Part shown: one piece after another, positions 35,001 to 47,119 of the stretch
How positions within the stretch are numbered: position 1 is the first letter of the stretch
Layout: each line of letters opens with the position of its first letter
Source of the DNA: Lotus japonicus
Taxonomy: Eukaryota; Streptophyta; Magnoliopsida; Fabales; Fabaceae
NCBI RefSeq assembly: GCF_012489685.1
Contig: NC_080041.1
Span: 36,755,780 to 36,819,779, forward strand
Length of the DNA stretch: 64,000 bases
Direction: 5' to 3'
Made by a program: the position numbers and the translations under genes
The notes under the pieces: model-generated
The model's database searches: none
Told to the model about the DNA's origin: nothing
What the model saw: only the letters and a program-made list of their open reading frames with translations

Positions 35001-38000
35001 TATGGCGGAAAGCTGAAATCCCGCCATAAATGACAAATAATGGAGGAGTATGGTGGCCATATGGCGGGGATATATGCTATGGAAGAAAGCCAACAAACCG
35101 CCACGAGAAACCGCCATGGCATGGCCATAGCAGATATTTGACAACACTAGGGCCATGCCAAAGTTAGCTCCCTACTCGATTTATTGAAATTAAAGTACAA
35201 ACTAGTTAGTAGTCCCTAATCCATGCAGTGCACAAGTTTTAAATTATATTTTAATACATTTTAAACTAATAGTTAAATAATTTTTAATATGTATATAAAT
35301 TATATTTAAGTATAATATGCATAGATAAATACTATAAAGTTATATTTTAGTTTGTTGATTTAAAAAAAACAAAACCGTAAAATTATGCTTATGAGTTAAA
35401 TTTGTATTTTCAACATTGAATTGATAGGGACAACAGAAAATAATATATTTCATTTGAATTATATACGCAGATACTTAATTTGAATTCGAATTCAATACAC
35501 TGATATTAAGAGATAATTCATTTGAATGTAAATTCAATATGCCAATGTTTTATAGTTTTTTTTGAAATTAATGTTTTATAGTTTGGAAAAGAAAAATACT
35601 TTTCAAAAAAGAATGTGGTAGAAACTCATTTGAATTTTAATTCCAAAAATGAAAAAAAAGAATAAAAATAAGAGAACCGATGTGACAGTTTTTAAAATAT
35701 CACGTGGTTGCATGTGGAAAAGAGTTTTGTGGTTATCTCATCTCATCTTCAAAAATAAGAATTGTCATTCAATGTATAGGTTGGGATTGCCATTTTTTTA
35801 CGCTAGTTATGGATGCCTACACCCTTCCATGAAAATAATAAAAATAATCTGAATTGTTATCCATCATGATGTAACTGAATATGCAATTGATGAAGCTCAT
35901 ACCCTACATAATCCTGGTCCTACGCTGTGGATCTTATCAAATATCCAAAATACGGTACAGATTTCATAGCTTTAGATTTAGCAAAGAAGGCAACAGTGGG
36001 ATTCAACAGAAACAGAAAACGAGAAAGGAATATCAGAGAAATAGGCATTCACTACCCCATGAAAGTAAGGTTATATAGAAATCAGCATAATAAAACACAT
36101 TGAATGCATACGATAATTGTAACAAGTCAAAATATTAAGAGACTGGTAAACAGTATACCTAGACTTTGGCGTACTGCTAATTTAAGATCAGCTTGGAATC
36201 TTTCCTCCTCATCATCTTTAAGTTCCACCACTTTCACCATCTTTGATCCATAGTCTCCCGAAACTGATAGCAAATCAAAGCATCAATATGTTTCATATTT
36301 CCGAAAATATCTTCATAAAATACCTTTAATTAAAATATTTAGATATTAACCTGAATTTAATTTCAATGTCACACAATAAAGTTCGGATATTTACTAATGG
36401 AGGTAAAAGGCAAACTACAAGGTCGGTGTAGAGGTATTGAAACCACAGTTCTAACACTTGAAAAATGAATGATACAAACCAACTAAAGCTCAAACCTCAA
36501 ATTGTAAGATATGATGTAGCCTCCAAAGCACGGGCACGTCAAACATGGAGGCGTACACGTACCAAGTAAGCGTCGGTACGTCCCGGTATGTACCCAAAAG
36601 TAATTTCAAACAAAAATACAAAGGTACTTCTGGAACGTTTTGTGAACTCATTGGATATTCTTTGGGTACTTTCTGGATACTTTTGCGTTAAACTGTGTCG
36701 TTTCATAAAACACATTCGCACCACACATCACACATACACATTCACATTAGCAGAGTGGTGCAAAGAAACATCAAGGTGGTGTAAATAGCAGTGTCACGTA
36801 AGCAAACTCCAACTAATTTTGGACGGCAACTTAACGGCTGGACCCAATTTCCACAAATAGCGACTTGAGGGACGAAAATCGCTTGTTTTAAACATAAGAG
36901 AGTCAAATCACACAATTGTGATAGATTAGCGGCCAAACATGCAGTTAAGTCTTAAGAATATGCATTCAAATAGTGACTCAGATCACGAATGCTATTTTAA
37001 TGTATACTCTGTTTCTATCTTTTAAAAAATTTGATCATATTTATATATAGTTTTTTATTTCATTATTTATATACACTAAACCTGTACCTAGGATTTTAAA
37101 AATTCTCATATCATGTACCCATATCCGTACCCAGTACCGTATCTGTGCATCCTAGCATATATAGCACGGAAATGACCTTGACAAGAGAAATACTTCCACA
37201 AGGACTCATTAAATATTTAAATTTAGTGCATTAATGTACGCTAATTGTCAGTGAAATCTATAGAGTACCATGAACTAGCAGCCAGAGATGGGCAAGCTGG
37301 CAAGATTAGAACTAACCATTATTAGCGTCTTGGTTGTTGTGGACTTTAGCCTTCTCTCTGAAGTGATTGTCAGTATGTGTAACCTCATTCTCTTTTTCCA
37401 TTCCAATAGATTCCAAATTTCCATTTACTAATCTAGAAGAATTCTTATGTCGCCTATGATTTTTTCCTACAGGACGATCAGGAAAGCGAAGACCATTCTC
37501 CGTAACTATTCCATTAGCCAAATCTGCTGGGGAATAAAGAGAATGACGAGAACATCAAGCAAGGAAAATAAAATACATAAATACTACATTTTAAGACACA
37601 TTTGAAAATGATTACCAACCTTGCCTATCTTTTGAATGATGCATACAAAGATTCTTTTGGGCAGCTAAATCAGGTGAAGATTTAATTGGTACCATGGATC
37701 CATTTGTTTTGGTAATAAGCACGCCATCCGTATTGCTAGGGCACTGTACCTGAAAAAGTATGCAAGTTCAGAGGTGTATTTCCTGCAAAAGGCCTCAAAG
37801 GTCCAAGTTCCCAGCAACAATAACTTATTGACTACCAACCAGAAATCTTCTTCTCTTATAGAAATAGGACAAACTCAAAAAGAGATTCATACCAGCATAG
37901 GTGGTCTTATGTGTTCATTTACACCTCGGACATCAACATCCGCCCTCAATTCATAATCTTGAGTTCTGTCTGCCAGTTTCTCTAAATATGTCCCAGATGA

Positions 38001-38267
38001 TTTCTTTTGTTGCCCAGCAAGGTGCCTCTGTTTAGCTTCATTTTCTATCCTCCGCTGAAATTCCAAAGTTTCTTCAAGTTTTTTTTCCTCCTTTTCGAGC
38101 TCAATTTTACGTCTAAATTCCTCTTCTTGTGGATCCAAGTCATCACCTTTCATTGAAACAACCATCTCAGAGTCTAGATAGTTGCTATCAGATGAAACTG
38201 GATAGGAACTGCAGCAGAAGCACATCAAAACCATTCATGAGAAGTCACCATGTCTCCAAAAGACTAG

Positions 38268-38313
<46 letters not shown>

Positions 38314-41300
38314 CAACATGAAAAGATCTAAGAACAGAAACATATACTGACTCAGGAATTGCAGTTTGAAGCAAGAGCTGCTCATGACCACGTGAAGCCT
38401 GCAAGAAAGAAAAATATCAGTCAGTTGTGAGGAATAAGCCCCAGTATGAATCAATTCAATATGCACGATGGTCACATTTAAATCTCTTGCTTTTCTATGA
38501 TCTTTATTCTTCTTCCTGTCTTTTGTCTTCTCCAAATGTCTTGTGTTCTCACTTCCCCCTTTAACAATCTTCTTAGAATCAAGAGCAAGTTCAGCCAAAA
38601 AAGCTTCTCTTGCAGCATCAGATTTCTCTGTCGCATCTTTCTCTGCCAAATCTTCCAAAAGAGCCTAAACAAACAAAAGAAAGGCACATATAGTTAAACG
38701 AAAGGTGAGGCAGCAGTGCAAGTTTCAGCAGTTTGGATACAAACCCTTAGGTATGACTTCACTAGAGGCAATAATATCACTCGATAATCATAAGCAGAAA
38801 TAGGCCCAAGTTTGAGTTCCAATTTCTGCATCTCTGTAACTTTTTTCATTATTCGTGCATCAATTTTGCTAAGCTGCATAGTAAATGAGCACGTCAGAAC
38901 ATCAAGAAACAAGGTCAATCTTGCATTTGTCATATGGTAGAGCTGTGACAATATTTATTATCAAAAAACAAAGAAGGAAAGAAAGAAAGAAGTGTTATTG
39001 CTGACCTCTATAGATAAGTGCTCCTTCAGTTTCTGAACAGCAATTTCTACACAGCTATCCATTCGATGCAAATACTCTTTCGTTCTCCACTCATCTTCTT
39101 CACCAGATTCCAAATCACGTAAATTAGAAGTTACATTAGCATAAGCTTCCTCATACCCAAATCGATTAACTTTAATTGCTTCTGCTTCTTGCAGAACACT
39201 TGCAATAGCATCTGCTTCAAACCTATTGCTAACATACATCGCCTCATTCTCACTCTCAATGAGCTCATCTCTCCTCTTTTTTAGGACAGACTCATAGCTT
39301 TGCTGGACGAATCCACCAACATTCTCCCTCCTATTACCTTCTTCAAGACAAAGATCCTCTACTTCTTGCAAAGCTTCCTTATAACTTAAACGATCATACT
39401 TCTTCTCACAGAGGCTCTGTAGGTGATAAAACTCCTTGTCGAGCATCTGGACAATGTCTATTCCGTGATGGCTTCTATCTTCTCTTGTGCGCATCCATGA
39501 TATCAATTGATCCCCACTAGGTGAACCTGAAAATATCCATGATAGCAAAGCATCGGTATTGTGTGAAACCCCATTAGTAGAAGTCGGGGCAGATGCGTCA
39601 TCCAATACAATCCCCTGAGCTCTACCAAGAGTGACTTGTGTTGGTAGTGAACACTCATCAAGTAGGAGGCATGATGCATCTCCATTGAGAACAATCTTCT
39701 CTTTGATCTCAGGAACTTCACTGGCATTGTGCAAATCATCCATGGGACTATTACTTTTGTCAGTGTAGATACCCAAACCACAAGCATAAGATACTTCCTG
39801 TAAAAATTGGAGCATCTTCTTGAGCTGGGCCGCTCTCAGAAAACAAATGCACATAGGTGTTTGGTCCACACCATAGTTTAGGAGTTGAGAACCGCCAATA
39901 AGACCCTGTATCTCATCCACCGTAAATTGTATGACCTTGCTAAGATGATTAGCAGCAAGACATTTGTGCCTAATAAGCACCTCAAATACTGCACGAATTT
40001 TCCCTAGCAGTTTTGCACGTTCAGAGTCATTGGATATAGGCCAACTATCAGCGAAGTTACATGTTATAGACCCTTCGGCTTCAACACCACCTCTAATATC
40101 ATTTTCCTCACTTTTACAATAGTCAGTATTTTCTGTTGTACAGTTGTGAACACTATAATTTGTACTTCCTTCATCATCGTAAATGTCACTTGCGTCTTCA
40201 AAACAATCAATGTACCCGTCTCTAGGACGACCCAAGTAAGAATCATAATGTGATGAAGAATCTCTGAATTTTTCTCTATTTACAATCATTTCTATAGCTG
40301 CAGCCACATCCACAGGCTTCCAAGAACAATTAAGAATCATCTCAATCCATTCACTACCAACATTTTGGGGCAAAAGCCTCTGCATTTTGGGGGCGAGATT
40401 CCCCATATGTTCCTGCACAACGTGCCGCCCATGAGCTTCTGCACTCGGCAACTTCTCCCCACAACAGTAGCAAAGCCAGAACTTCCAAGTTCTATTAACC
40501 TCAGCATAGGACAAAGCCTCGGACAAAACCTCCTTTGGCAAAGGATCCTTCAAAGACCCAAAGTGTGACTTGAGATCACAAACTTTAACCCTAAGCAACC
40601 CCATCTTCATATCCAAACTCATCCCATTCCAATAGGAGCGCACCAAACCCTCCCTCTCAGCCGAAGACCCATTGTTTCTAGCATGTCCATACTTTCTTCT
40701 ATTACCAGAAGAGTATGTATCCACTGCCCTTTCATGAGTTCCATCCCTATCATCCTGAGATTGCGGCGGCGGCGGCTCAGACTTGTTGTGCTGCAACAAC
40801 CTCGCAGCCGCAACTCGAACTTCGATTTCTTTCCTCCTCTCTTCAGGGGACTTGATCACCTTCTTGATCTCATTCCCCCTTCTAGCCTGAACCTGCCTCT
40901 CATCCACTGGTTCCTCACTGGTCCTACCAATCGGAATCAACCGAAACCTGTCCTCCCCATTGCCCAATGTCTTCATCCAGCACGAAAATGAAGCAATGTT
41001 GGCCTTCTGAATCAGCTGCCGAAGCTCACTCTGCACGTGAGCCACACGCGCCTCCGCCGTCTGTATCTTCTGCTGGCTCTCCTCCTGCAAACTCTCCTTC
41101 GCCGGGTCGTTAGGGGTTTCCACCGCCAATGCCCTCTCACACACATGCGCCACCTCCTCATACTCGCCGCCATCGCTCGCGGTATCATAGAGCGAGCTCG
41201 CGTAGAAATGCGCGAACTCGATCGAATTCGGCGAGAGCTCAACCGCTTTCTTCCCGCAGTCGACGGCGTTCTTCAGGTACCTCTGCTTCGCGTTCGGGTC

Positions 41301-41597
41301 GTCCATAACCTCCGCGACTTTGACACACACCGTGCCGTGGACGCGGTGGAGGAACGCCGAGTGAGGCGAATTCTCGTGGCGGGAGCAGCAATCCTTCATC
41401 AGCTTCAGAGCACGAGCGTTGTTGCCGCGCCGGAGAGCAGTTAGGGCTCGCTCGCACTCCGCTTTGATCGCGGAGCGCGGCACAGCGGCGGATTGAGAAG
41501 TAACGATTCTGATAGCTTCATCGGAAACCGCGTTCGGGTCGGTTGTGGTGGCCGGCGGCGGCTGTTTGGAGCGAGGATTTCGCTTTTTGTTCACCAT
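32074..41597 (-). CDS. DUF627/DUF629 ubiquitin-hydrolase-related protein, USP53/54-like
   Basis: Fifteen exons by frame continuity: 41597-39006, 38873-38745, 38664-38476, 38398-38352, 38208-37893, 37749-37620, 37526-37317, 36263-36159, 34181-33994, 33889-33674, 33528-33259, 33144-32997, 32885-32752, 32323-32237 and 32160-32074, giving about 1,615 residues. Start ATG MVNKKRNPRS. Residues ~43-160 are a TPR-like DUF627, and ~310-770 DUF629 with a C2H2 finger (CYCCGEKL...H, 376-397). Then comes a charged coiled-coil middle (QEEEFRRKIELEKEEKKLEE). The C-terminal ubiquitin-hydrolase domain holds the cysteine box GEYNCFLNVIIQ (Cys1295), CxxC zinc-site text NCYHCG and CGK, and the histidine box YYGQHYHCFAYS (His1565) with YDD (1581-1583). 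This resembles animal USP53/54. Cys and His are present, so activity is possible, although plant members are often labelled inactive. The substrate is unknown. Confidence 0.92.
34713..34885. mobile_element. hAT-type MITE in an intron
   Basis: 173 bp in the intron between exons 9 and 8 of the ubiquitin-hydrolase gene. The ends are CAGGCTTGTTAAT and the complement of CGGGGTTGTTAAT. Flanked by the 8-mer ATACACAC (34705-34712 and 34886-34893), the right copy continuing into an AC repeat, which weakens the test. The interior is rich in TAGCG and CGCTA. Confidence 0.65.
34974..35149. mobile_element. hAT-type MITE with 8-bp target duplication
   Basis: 176 bp. The ends are CAGTGTTGT and ACAACACTA (inverted, one mismatch at the tip), flanked by a perfect 8-bp duplication GGGCCATG (34966-34973 and 35150-35157). 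The interior has repeated GGCGG/CCGCC words. It lies in the same intron, 88 bp from the previous MITE. Confidence 0.85.
36520..37165. repeat. intronic dispersed repeat with GTACC-rich ends
   Basis: Between exons 8 and 7. The left part (GCACGGGCACG...GTACGTCCCGGTATGTACCC) and the right part (TACCCATATCCGTACCCAGT then CTGTGCATCCTAG) are roughly inverted. This resembles non-autonomous TIR elements, but ends and target duplication could not be fixed. Confidence 0.35.
38268..38310. repeat. (ATA)n microsatellite in an intron
   Basis: About 14 ATA units in the intron between exons 5 and 4 of the ubiquitin-hydrolase gene. Frames through it give poly-Asn or poly-Leu, which are artefacts. Confidence 0.95.
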
Positions 41598-42200
41598 CTA
41601 AGCAGTATCACATGCGTATGTATATGAGGGGGTGGTGCGGTGGCGGCGGTGACCGTGACGGAGAATGATCGGCGGCGAGAACGGTGGTGATAGTGGAGAA
41701 TGGGAAATGTGAATAGACACCCTAACCCCACACTCACGGTCTCACTCTACACCAAACAACGCACACCAACACTTGTGACTGTGAGTGTGAATATAGGAGT
41801 AATAAATAATTATTTATTCAGCAATATTGTGAAATTTGATGGAAAAATGAGCAGTTTTGATTCGAGTCAAATGTTGTGATTTTGTTCTTTTTCCGTTATC
41901 CAATTTGGATCCTACGGGTGAGGATTGTTGCTTATAAAATAAAACGGGTTTGTGGATAGGGAAATTATCAATTTAGGCCCGATTTGTACAGCAAAATGGT
42001 AACAATACCCGGATTTATTTGGATCATTTTATGTGAGGATTTTCTCATATTTTTTCACATCATAAACATTCTCATAACCATTTAATACTTATGAAGAGGA
42101 AACCATGAGATGATCTTCAATCCATTTTTCTAGTGTTATTCTTTTTTTATCACAAAACATATCACATTTGTTAGTTTTCTTTTTTTTTTTCATATATTTG
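41598..42200 (-). promoter_or_regulatory. leader and upstream region of the ubiquitin-hydrolase gene
   Basis: The minus strand has a CT-rich leader (41598-41740) ending right before the start codon, typical of a plant 5' untranslated region. Beyond it is AT-rich DNA without a clear gene. Confidence 0.4.
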
Positions 42201-42202
42201 TT

Positions 42203-42250
42203 GGAGTGGCGTAGCGGAACGCTAGACTCTTCATAGTCTTAAGAGGCTAA
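42203..42250 (+). other. initiator-tRNA-Met-like remnant
   Basis: GGAGTGGCGTAGCGGAACGC followed by a CTTCATAG anticodon-like loop resembles the 5' half of plant initiator methionine tRNA. The TΨC half does not follow, so it is not a functional gene. It sits just outside a SINE. Confidence 0.3.
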
Positions 42251-42310
42251 GAGCATAAGTGGTCGTTGACATCATCCACATACATGGGTGAAAAAACCAA
42301 TCTTTGTTAT

Positions 42311-42446
42311 TATTTTTTTATAAGCAAATGTTAGTTGTTAGAAATGTTAGTAAATTAGTCTCTCCTCCAAGTTCGAACTCGGGACTCTTCACCTTTTATC
42401 TCACTCAACTCTTATGTCTCTAACTCTTACCACTTGAGCTATCATC
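42311..42446 (-). mobile_element. SINE (tRNA-derived)
   Basis: The minus strand reads GATAGCTCAAGTGGTAAGAG (box A-like), GAGTTCGAACTTGG (box B-like), then AACTAACATTTGCTTATAAA. This is the same layout as the copy at 29970. Confidence 0.7.
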
Positions 42447-42689
42447 TATATGTATAAAAAAATTACTCTATTTTAATACATTCACATTTATTTTCTTTTT
42501 TATGTCATTTTCACTCACTTTGTTTTATATCTCTTTTTTTTCCTTTTCTTTTTGTGAAAGAACACGGTTAAAAACCTCAGCAACAACAAAAACAACTAAA
42601 AACACATAAATCTTTTAAAAACGAATACACATAAACACACATCCTATGAATCCTAGAGCTCTAGAGAGGTACTATCAAAGGTTAAAAGG

Positions 42690-43240
42690 ATAATACAACA
42701 ATTTTGAAAAAAAAACATAAAAAAGGATAATACAACAATTTTGAAAAAAAAAACATAAAAATATTTAAGCCCGCATCCGATAGAGTGGTCAAACTTTGCA
42801 AGCGCATTTGCCACTAAATTCTCTTCACAAAAAATATGACCCAAACAAAATTGCCTTTGTCATCTACTAACCTTAGGAACATGCAAAGAAGAGAGTTCAC
42901 AGAGCAATTGTACATCCCACGTACAAAAACTAATGGCGCAAGATGAATTGGATACAATGAAAACTATATTGAAACCCCTGCCCTTCAAAATCTTCAATCC
43001 GGTTTAAATACCCCACATTTCAGTATGTAAACCATAACAAAGCCCTGGGTCTTTTGCAAAGGCAAAGATGAAGGCTCTGAAACAATCTTCAAAACCACAA
43101 CCAACACTCAACCTTATTAGAGGATGAAGAAAAGGAACCCCCAGAATTGAGTTTAACCCAACACTTCTTAAGAGGGAACCAACGCACCACTAAAATTGTT
43201 TGGAGTCACACTAAAATTTCCCCCTTTGCGTGCTTGTGGA
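42690..43240 (-). pseudogene. LINE-type RNase H (RVT_3) relic
   Basis: Translating the minus strand across frame changes gives WVKLNSGGSFSSS, KDPGLCYGLHTEMWGIL and finally GHIFCEENLVANALAKFDHS (about 42845-42785). These are the start, middle and C-terminal D/H-type motif of plant LINE-associated RNase H domains. The catalytic DG near the start is changed (NSGG for NTDG). Broken and partial. Confidence 0.6.
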
Positions 43241-43489
43241 GTATCAAAGCTACAAATATGTTCACAACTATATGGTTCTCTCAACTCTAAAATAAAAATC
43301 CTTTTGAAATTTGTACTACAAATTTTATGACTCACAAAATATCAATCATATTATCGAACTTCACTTCTAGTATAGTGCCTACAAGTGAACAACACGTGCT
43401 AATCTAACAAACACAATAAAGAGTACAAGTAAATTTGGAAATCCCAATTTCAAAAAAAAAAGATGAAATCCTTACATAAGTTCTAAAGA
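43241..43489. other. intergenic, nothing supported
   Basis: AT-rich sequence between the RNase H relic and the tandem duplication. Confidence 0.4.
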
Positions 43490-44410
43490 TGGAAAAACAT
43501 AAGATGCCTACAAAAAAAGTAGAATATACTAGTTTTGATTATTGTTGCAACAATGATCGTGAGTTGGTGCTTCTTTGCCACGATGATTGCAAGGATGAAA
43601 ATTGCAATTTTTTTTTTAATTGAGAAACTGAAACAACAAAGCAGCAGAGGAAAAACAAACAGCAGCAGCACAACTGACCAGAATCCAAAAACACAACCGG
43701 CTCAATGGGAGGGGAACTCCATACCCTCAAATCAACCTTCTCTTAAAGACCCATGAGAGCAAGAGCATACGCTATTCGAGTTCCTGGGGACATGTTGAAA
43801 CCACACCTACCAATCTTGCTCAACCAGAACTCTCGCCTAGCTTTAAGCAACACATGAGTGGAGGTTCTTAGAACCATAGCGGATAGGACTATTATTAACC
43901 ACCTCCAAATAATCAAACACACAAACAACAAGAGTTTAATTTTGATGCACGGACGGTGTAAAGTTTTTTTACACCGTCAACCAATCAGATTTCAAGGATG
44001 TGACATGTCAATTAAAGAAATTGAATGAAAAGAGAGATTTTTTCACATCCTTAAAATCTGATTGGTTGACGGTGTAAAAAAACTTTACACCGTCGGTGCA
44101 TCAAACTTTTTCTCTTGAAACAATGTGTGAAATTGACTTGAAATGCACAATTCAAATTCATTCCGTATAAATTATTTACTCAAAAGTTAACAAAAGAATG
44201 TACTACACTAAATGTAACACTTTCAATGCAGAAAAAAAATGTAACACTTTCAATATCAATTGGTGAAAAAATTGGAGATGTCTTACTTAAAGAAGCCTAA
44301 AAGTTTAAGAGGACTAAATGTGCTTTTCCTTATATTTTATATCAAAATTTTAAAGTCTTGATATTTTTAAATTTGTCTAAATAATCCTATTTGAAATGTT
44401 TTACAATTAG
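43490..44410 (+). repeat. tandem duplication, copy A
   Basis: 43498-43930 matches 44578-45008, and 44115-44410 matches 46380-46630, in the same order and orientation, with scattered substitutions. Copy A is interrupted by a MITE at about 43941-44106. A motif shared by both copies is GTTTTGATTATTGTTGCAAC. No gene is recognised in either. Confidence 0.8.
43941..44106. mobile_element. MITE with subterminal palindromes
   Basis: The ends are TTTGATGCAC...GTGCATCAAA, and arms of about 55 bp include ACACCGTCAACCAATCAGAT and its complement. Each arm also folds on itself (GACGGTGTAAAG / TTTACACCGTC). It belongs to the same broad family as 28061 and 29735. A target duplication is not clean. Confidence 0.75.
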
Positions 44411-45109
44411 AAACTAAATGGATTCATTTCCGCTTCCCCATCTAGACTTTTATGAATCCGGGTACGCTTCCGCTTTCTAATCATTTATATGTATGCTCTT
44501 GATGATTTGACATAAAAGCACTTTAGTTAAAGATGACTTTGTTCTTCTATCATCTCCTTTTCATCCTAACAGGAAAAACACAAGATGCCTTACAAAAAAA
44601 AGTGGAAGTTACTAGTTTTGATTATTGTTGCAACAATGATCGGGAGTTGGTGCTTGTTTCGTCACAATGATTGCAAGGATGAAAATCACAATGATTTTCT
44701 TTTGGTAAATTGATAAACTACAACAAAACAACATAGGAAAAACAAACAGCAGCAGCACAACCCGAATCCAGAAACACGACCAGCTCAATTGGAGGGGAGC
44801 TCTATACCTTCATATCAACCTTCTCTCAAAGACCCATGACAGCAAGAGCATGCTTTATTCAAGTTCCTAGGGACATGTTGAAACCGCACCTACAAATCTT
44901 GCTCAACGAGAACTCTCGCCTTGCAAGATAAGCAGTACATGAGTGGAGGTTCATAGAAACATAGCGGATAAGACTATTAACCACCTCCAAACAGTCAAAC
45001 ACACAAGTTTCCTGAAAATCGCAATGATAGTCGCTAGAAAGAATCACTATGTTATATTATATTTTTTATTCTTTAAAAAGATTTTTTGTTGAAATGATAT
45101 TCTTTAAAA

Positions 45110-46356
<1,247 letters not shown>

Positions 46357-46632
46357 TCTTTAAAAAGATGATATTGAAAGAATGTGTGAAATTGATTTGA
46401 AATGCACAATTCAAATTCATTCCGTACTAATTATTTAAAGTTAACAAAAGAATACACTACACTAAATGTAACACTTTCAATATCAATTGGTGAAAAAATT
46501 GGAGATGTCTTACTTAAAGAAGCCTAAAAGTTTAAGAGGACTAAATGTGCTTTTCCTTATATTTTATATCAAAATTAATATTTTTAAATTTGACTAAATA
46601 ATTCTATTTGAAATGTTTTACAATTAGAACGC

Positions 46633-47119
46633 CTTTGATTTTTCTTAAATGAGTTATATGTTGCATTTTCAGTAAATGCCTTTTCTGGTCAATCATTCAT
46701 ATTAAAATAGAACAAACTAATCTTACAAGGTCATATTCAAGCTATTAATCAAAATGCAATAAGATGCGTCATCAAAATTACTACCCATATGAGTATAAAT
46801 CTATGTATGCTCATGATTTAAAACATAGGCATAGACACCAATGTTATAATACCCTACCCGAAGCTGACGAATTGCAATCTCTATACATCATATAAGATAT
46901 TCTTATATCTTCAAGAAAGCACACTGAAATAGCATTAGGAAGGCAAAGGCTACCATCAATCATCACTTTACCATTCAAAGATAAATAAATTTAGCAGATA
47001 ATAGCTAGGATAACTACACACTGGCAAACTAGAAATTAAATACAAAATCAGCATTAATCTCATTTCCTGCAGCAAAATTGTTTCTAAGCTGAAGAGGCAA
47101 ATGATTTTACAATAGCCAA
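46633..47119. other. 3' flank of the PPR-SMR gene
   Basis: AT-rich and non-coding. It probably includes the 3' untranslated region of the neighbouring gene. Confidence 0.4.

Noticed and set aside
34652..35029. 125-codon frame across the intronic MITEs
   Set aside because: It runs through two transposon termini and an AC microsatellite inside an intron.
38129..38658. Frames with poly-Asn or poly-Leu runs
   Set aside because: They read through an (ATA)n microsatellite in an intron.
40365..41457. Several 60-135-codon frames overlapping the first exon of the ubiquitin-hydrolase gene
   Set aside because: They are alternative-frame shadows of a well-supported GC-richer exon and lack family motifs.
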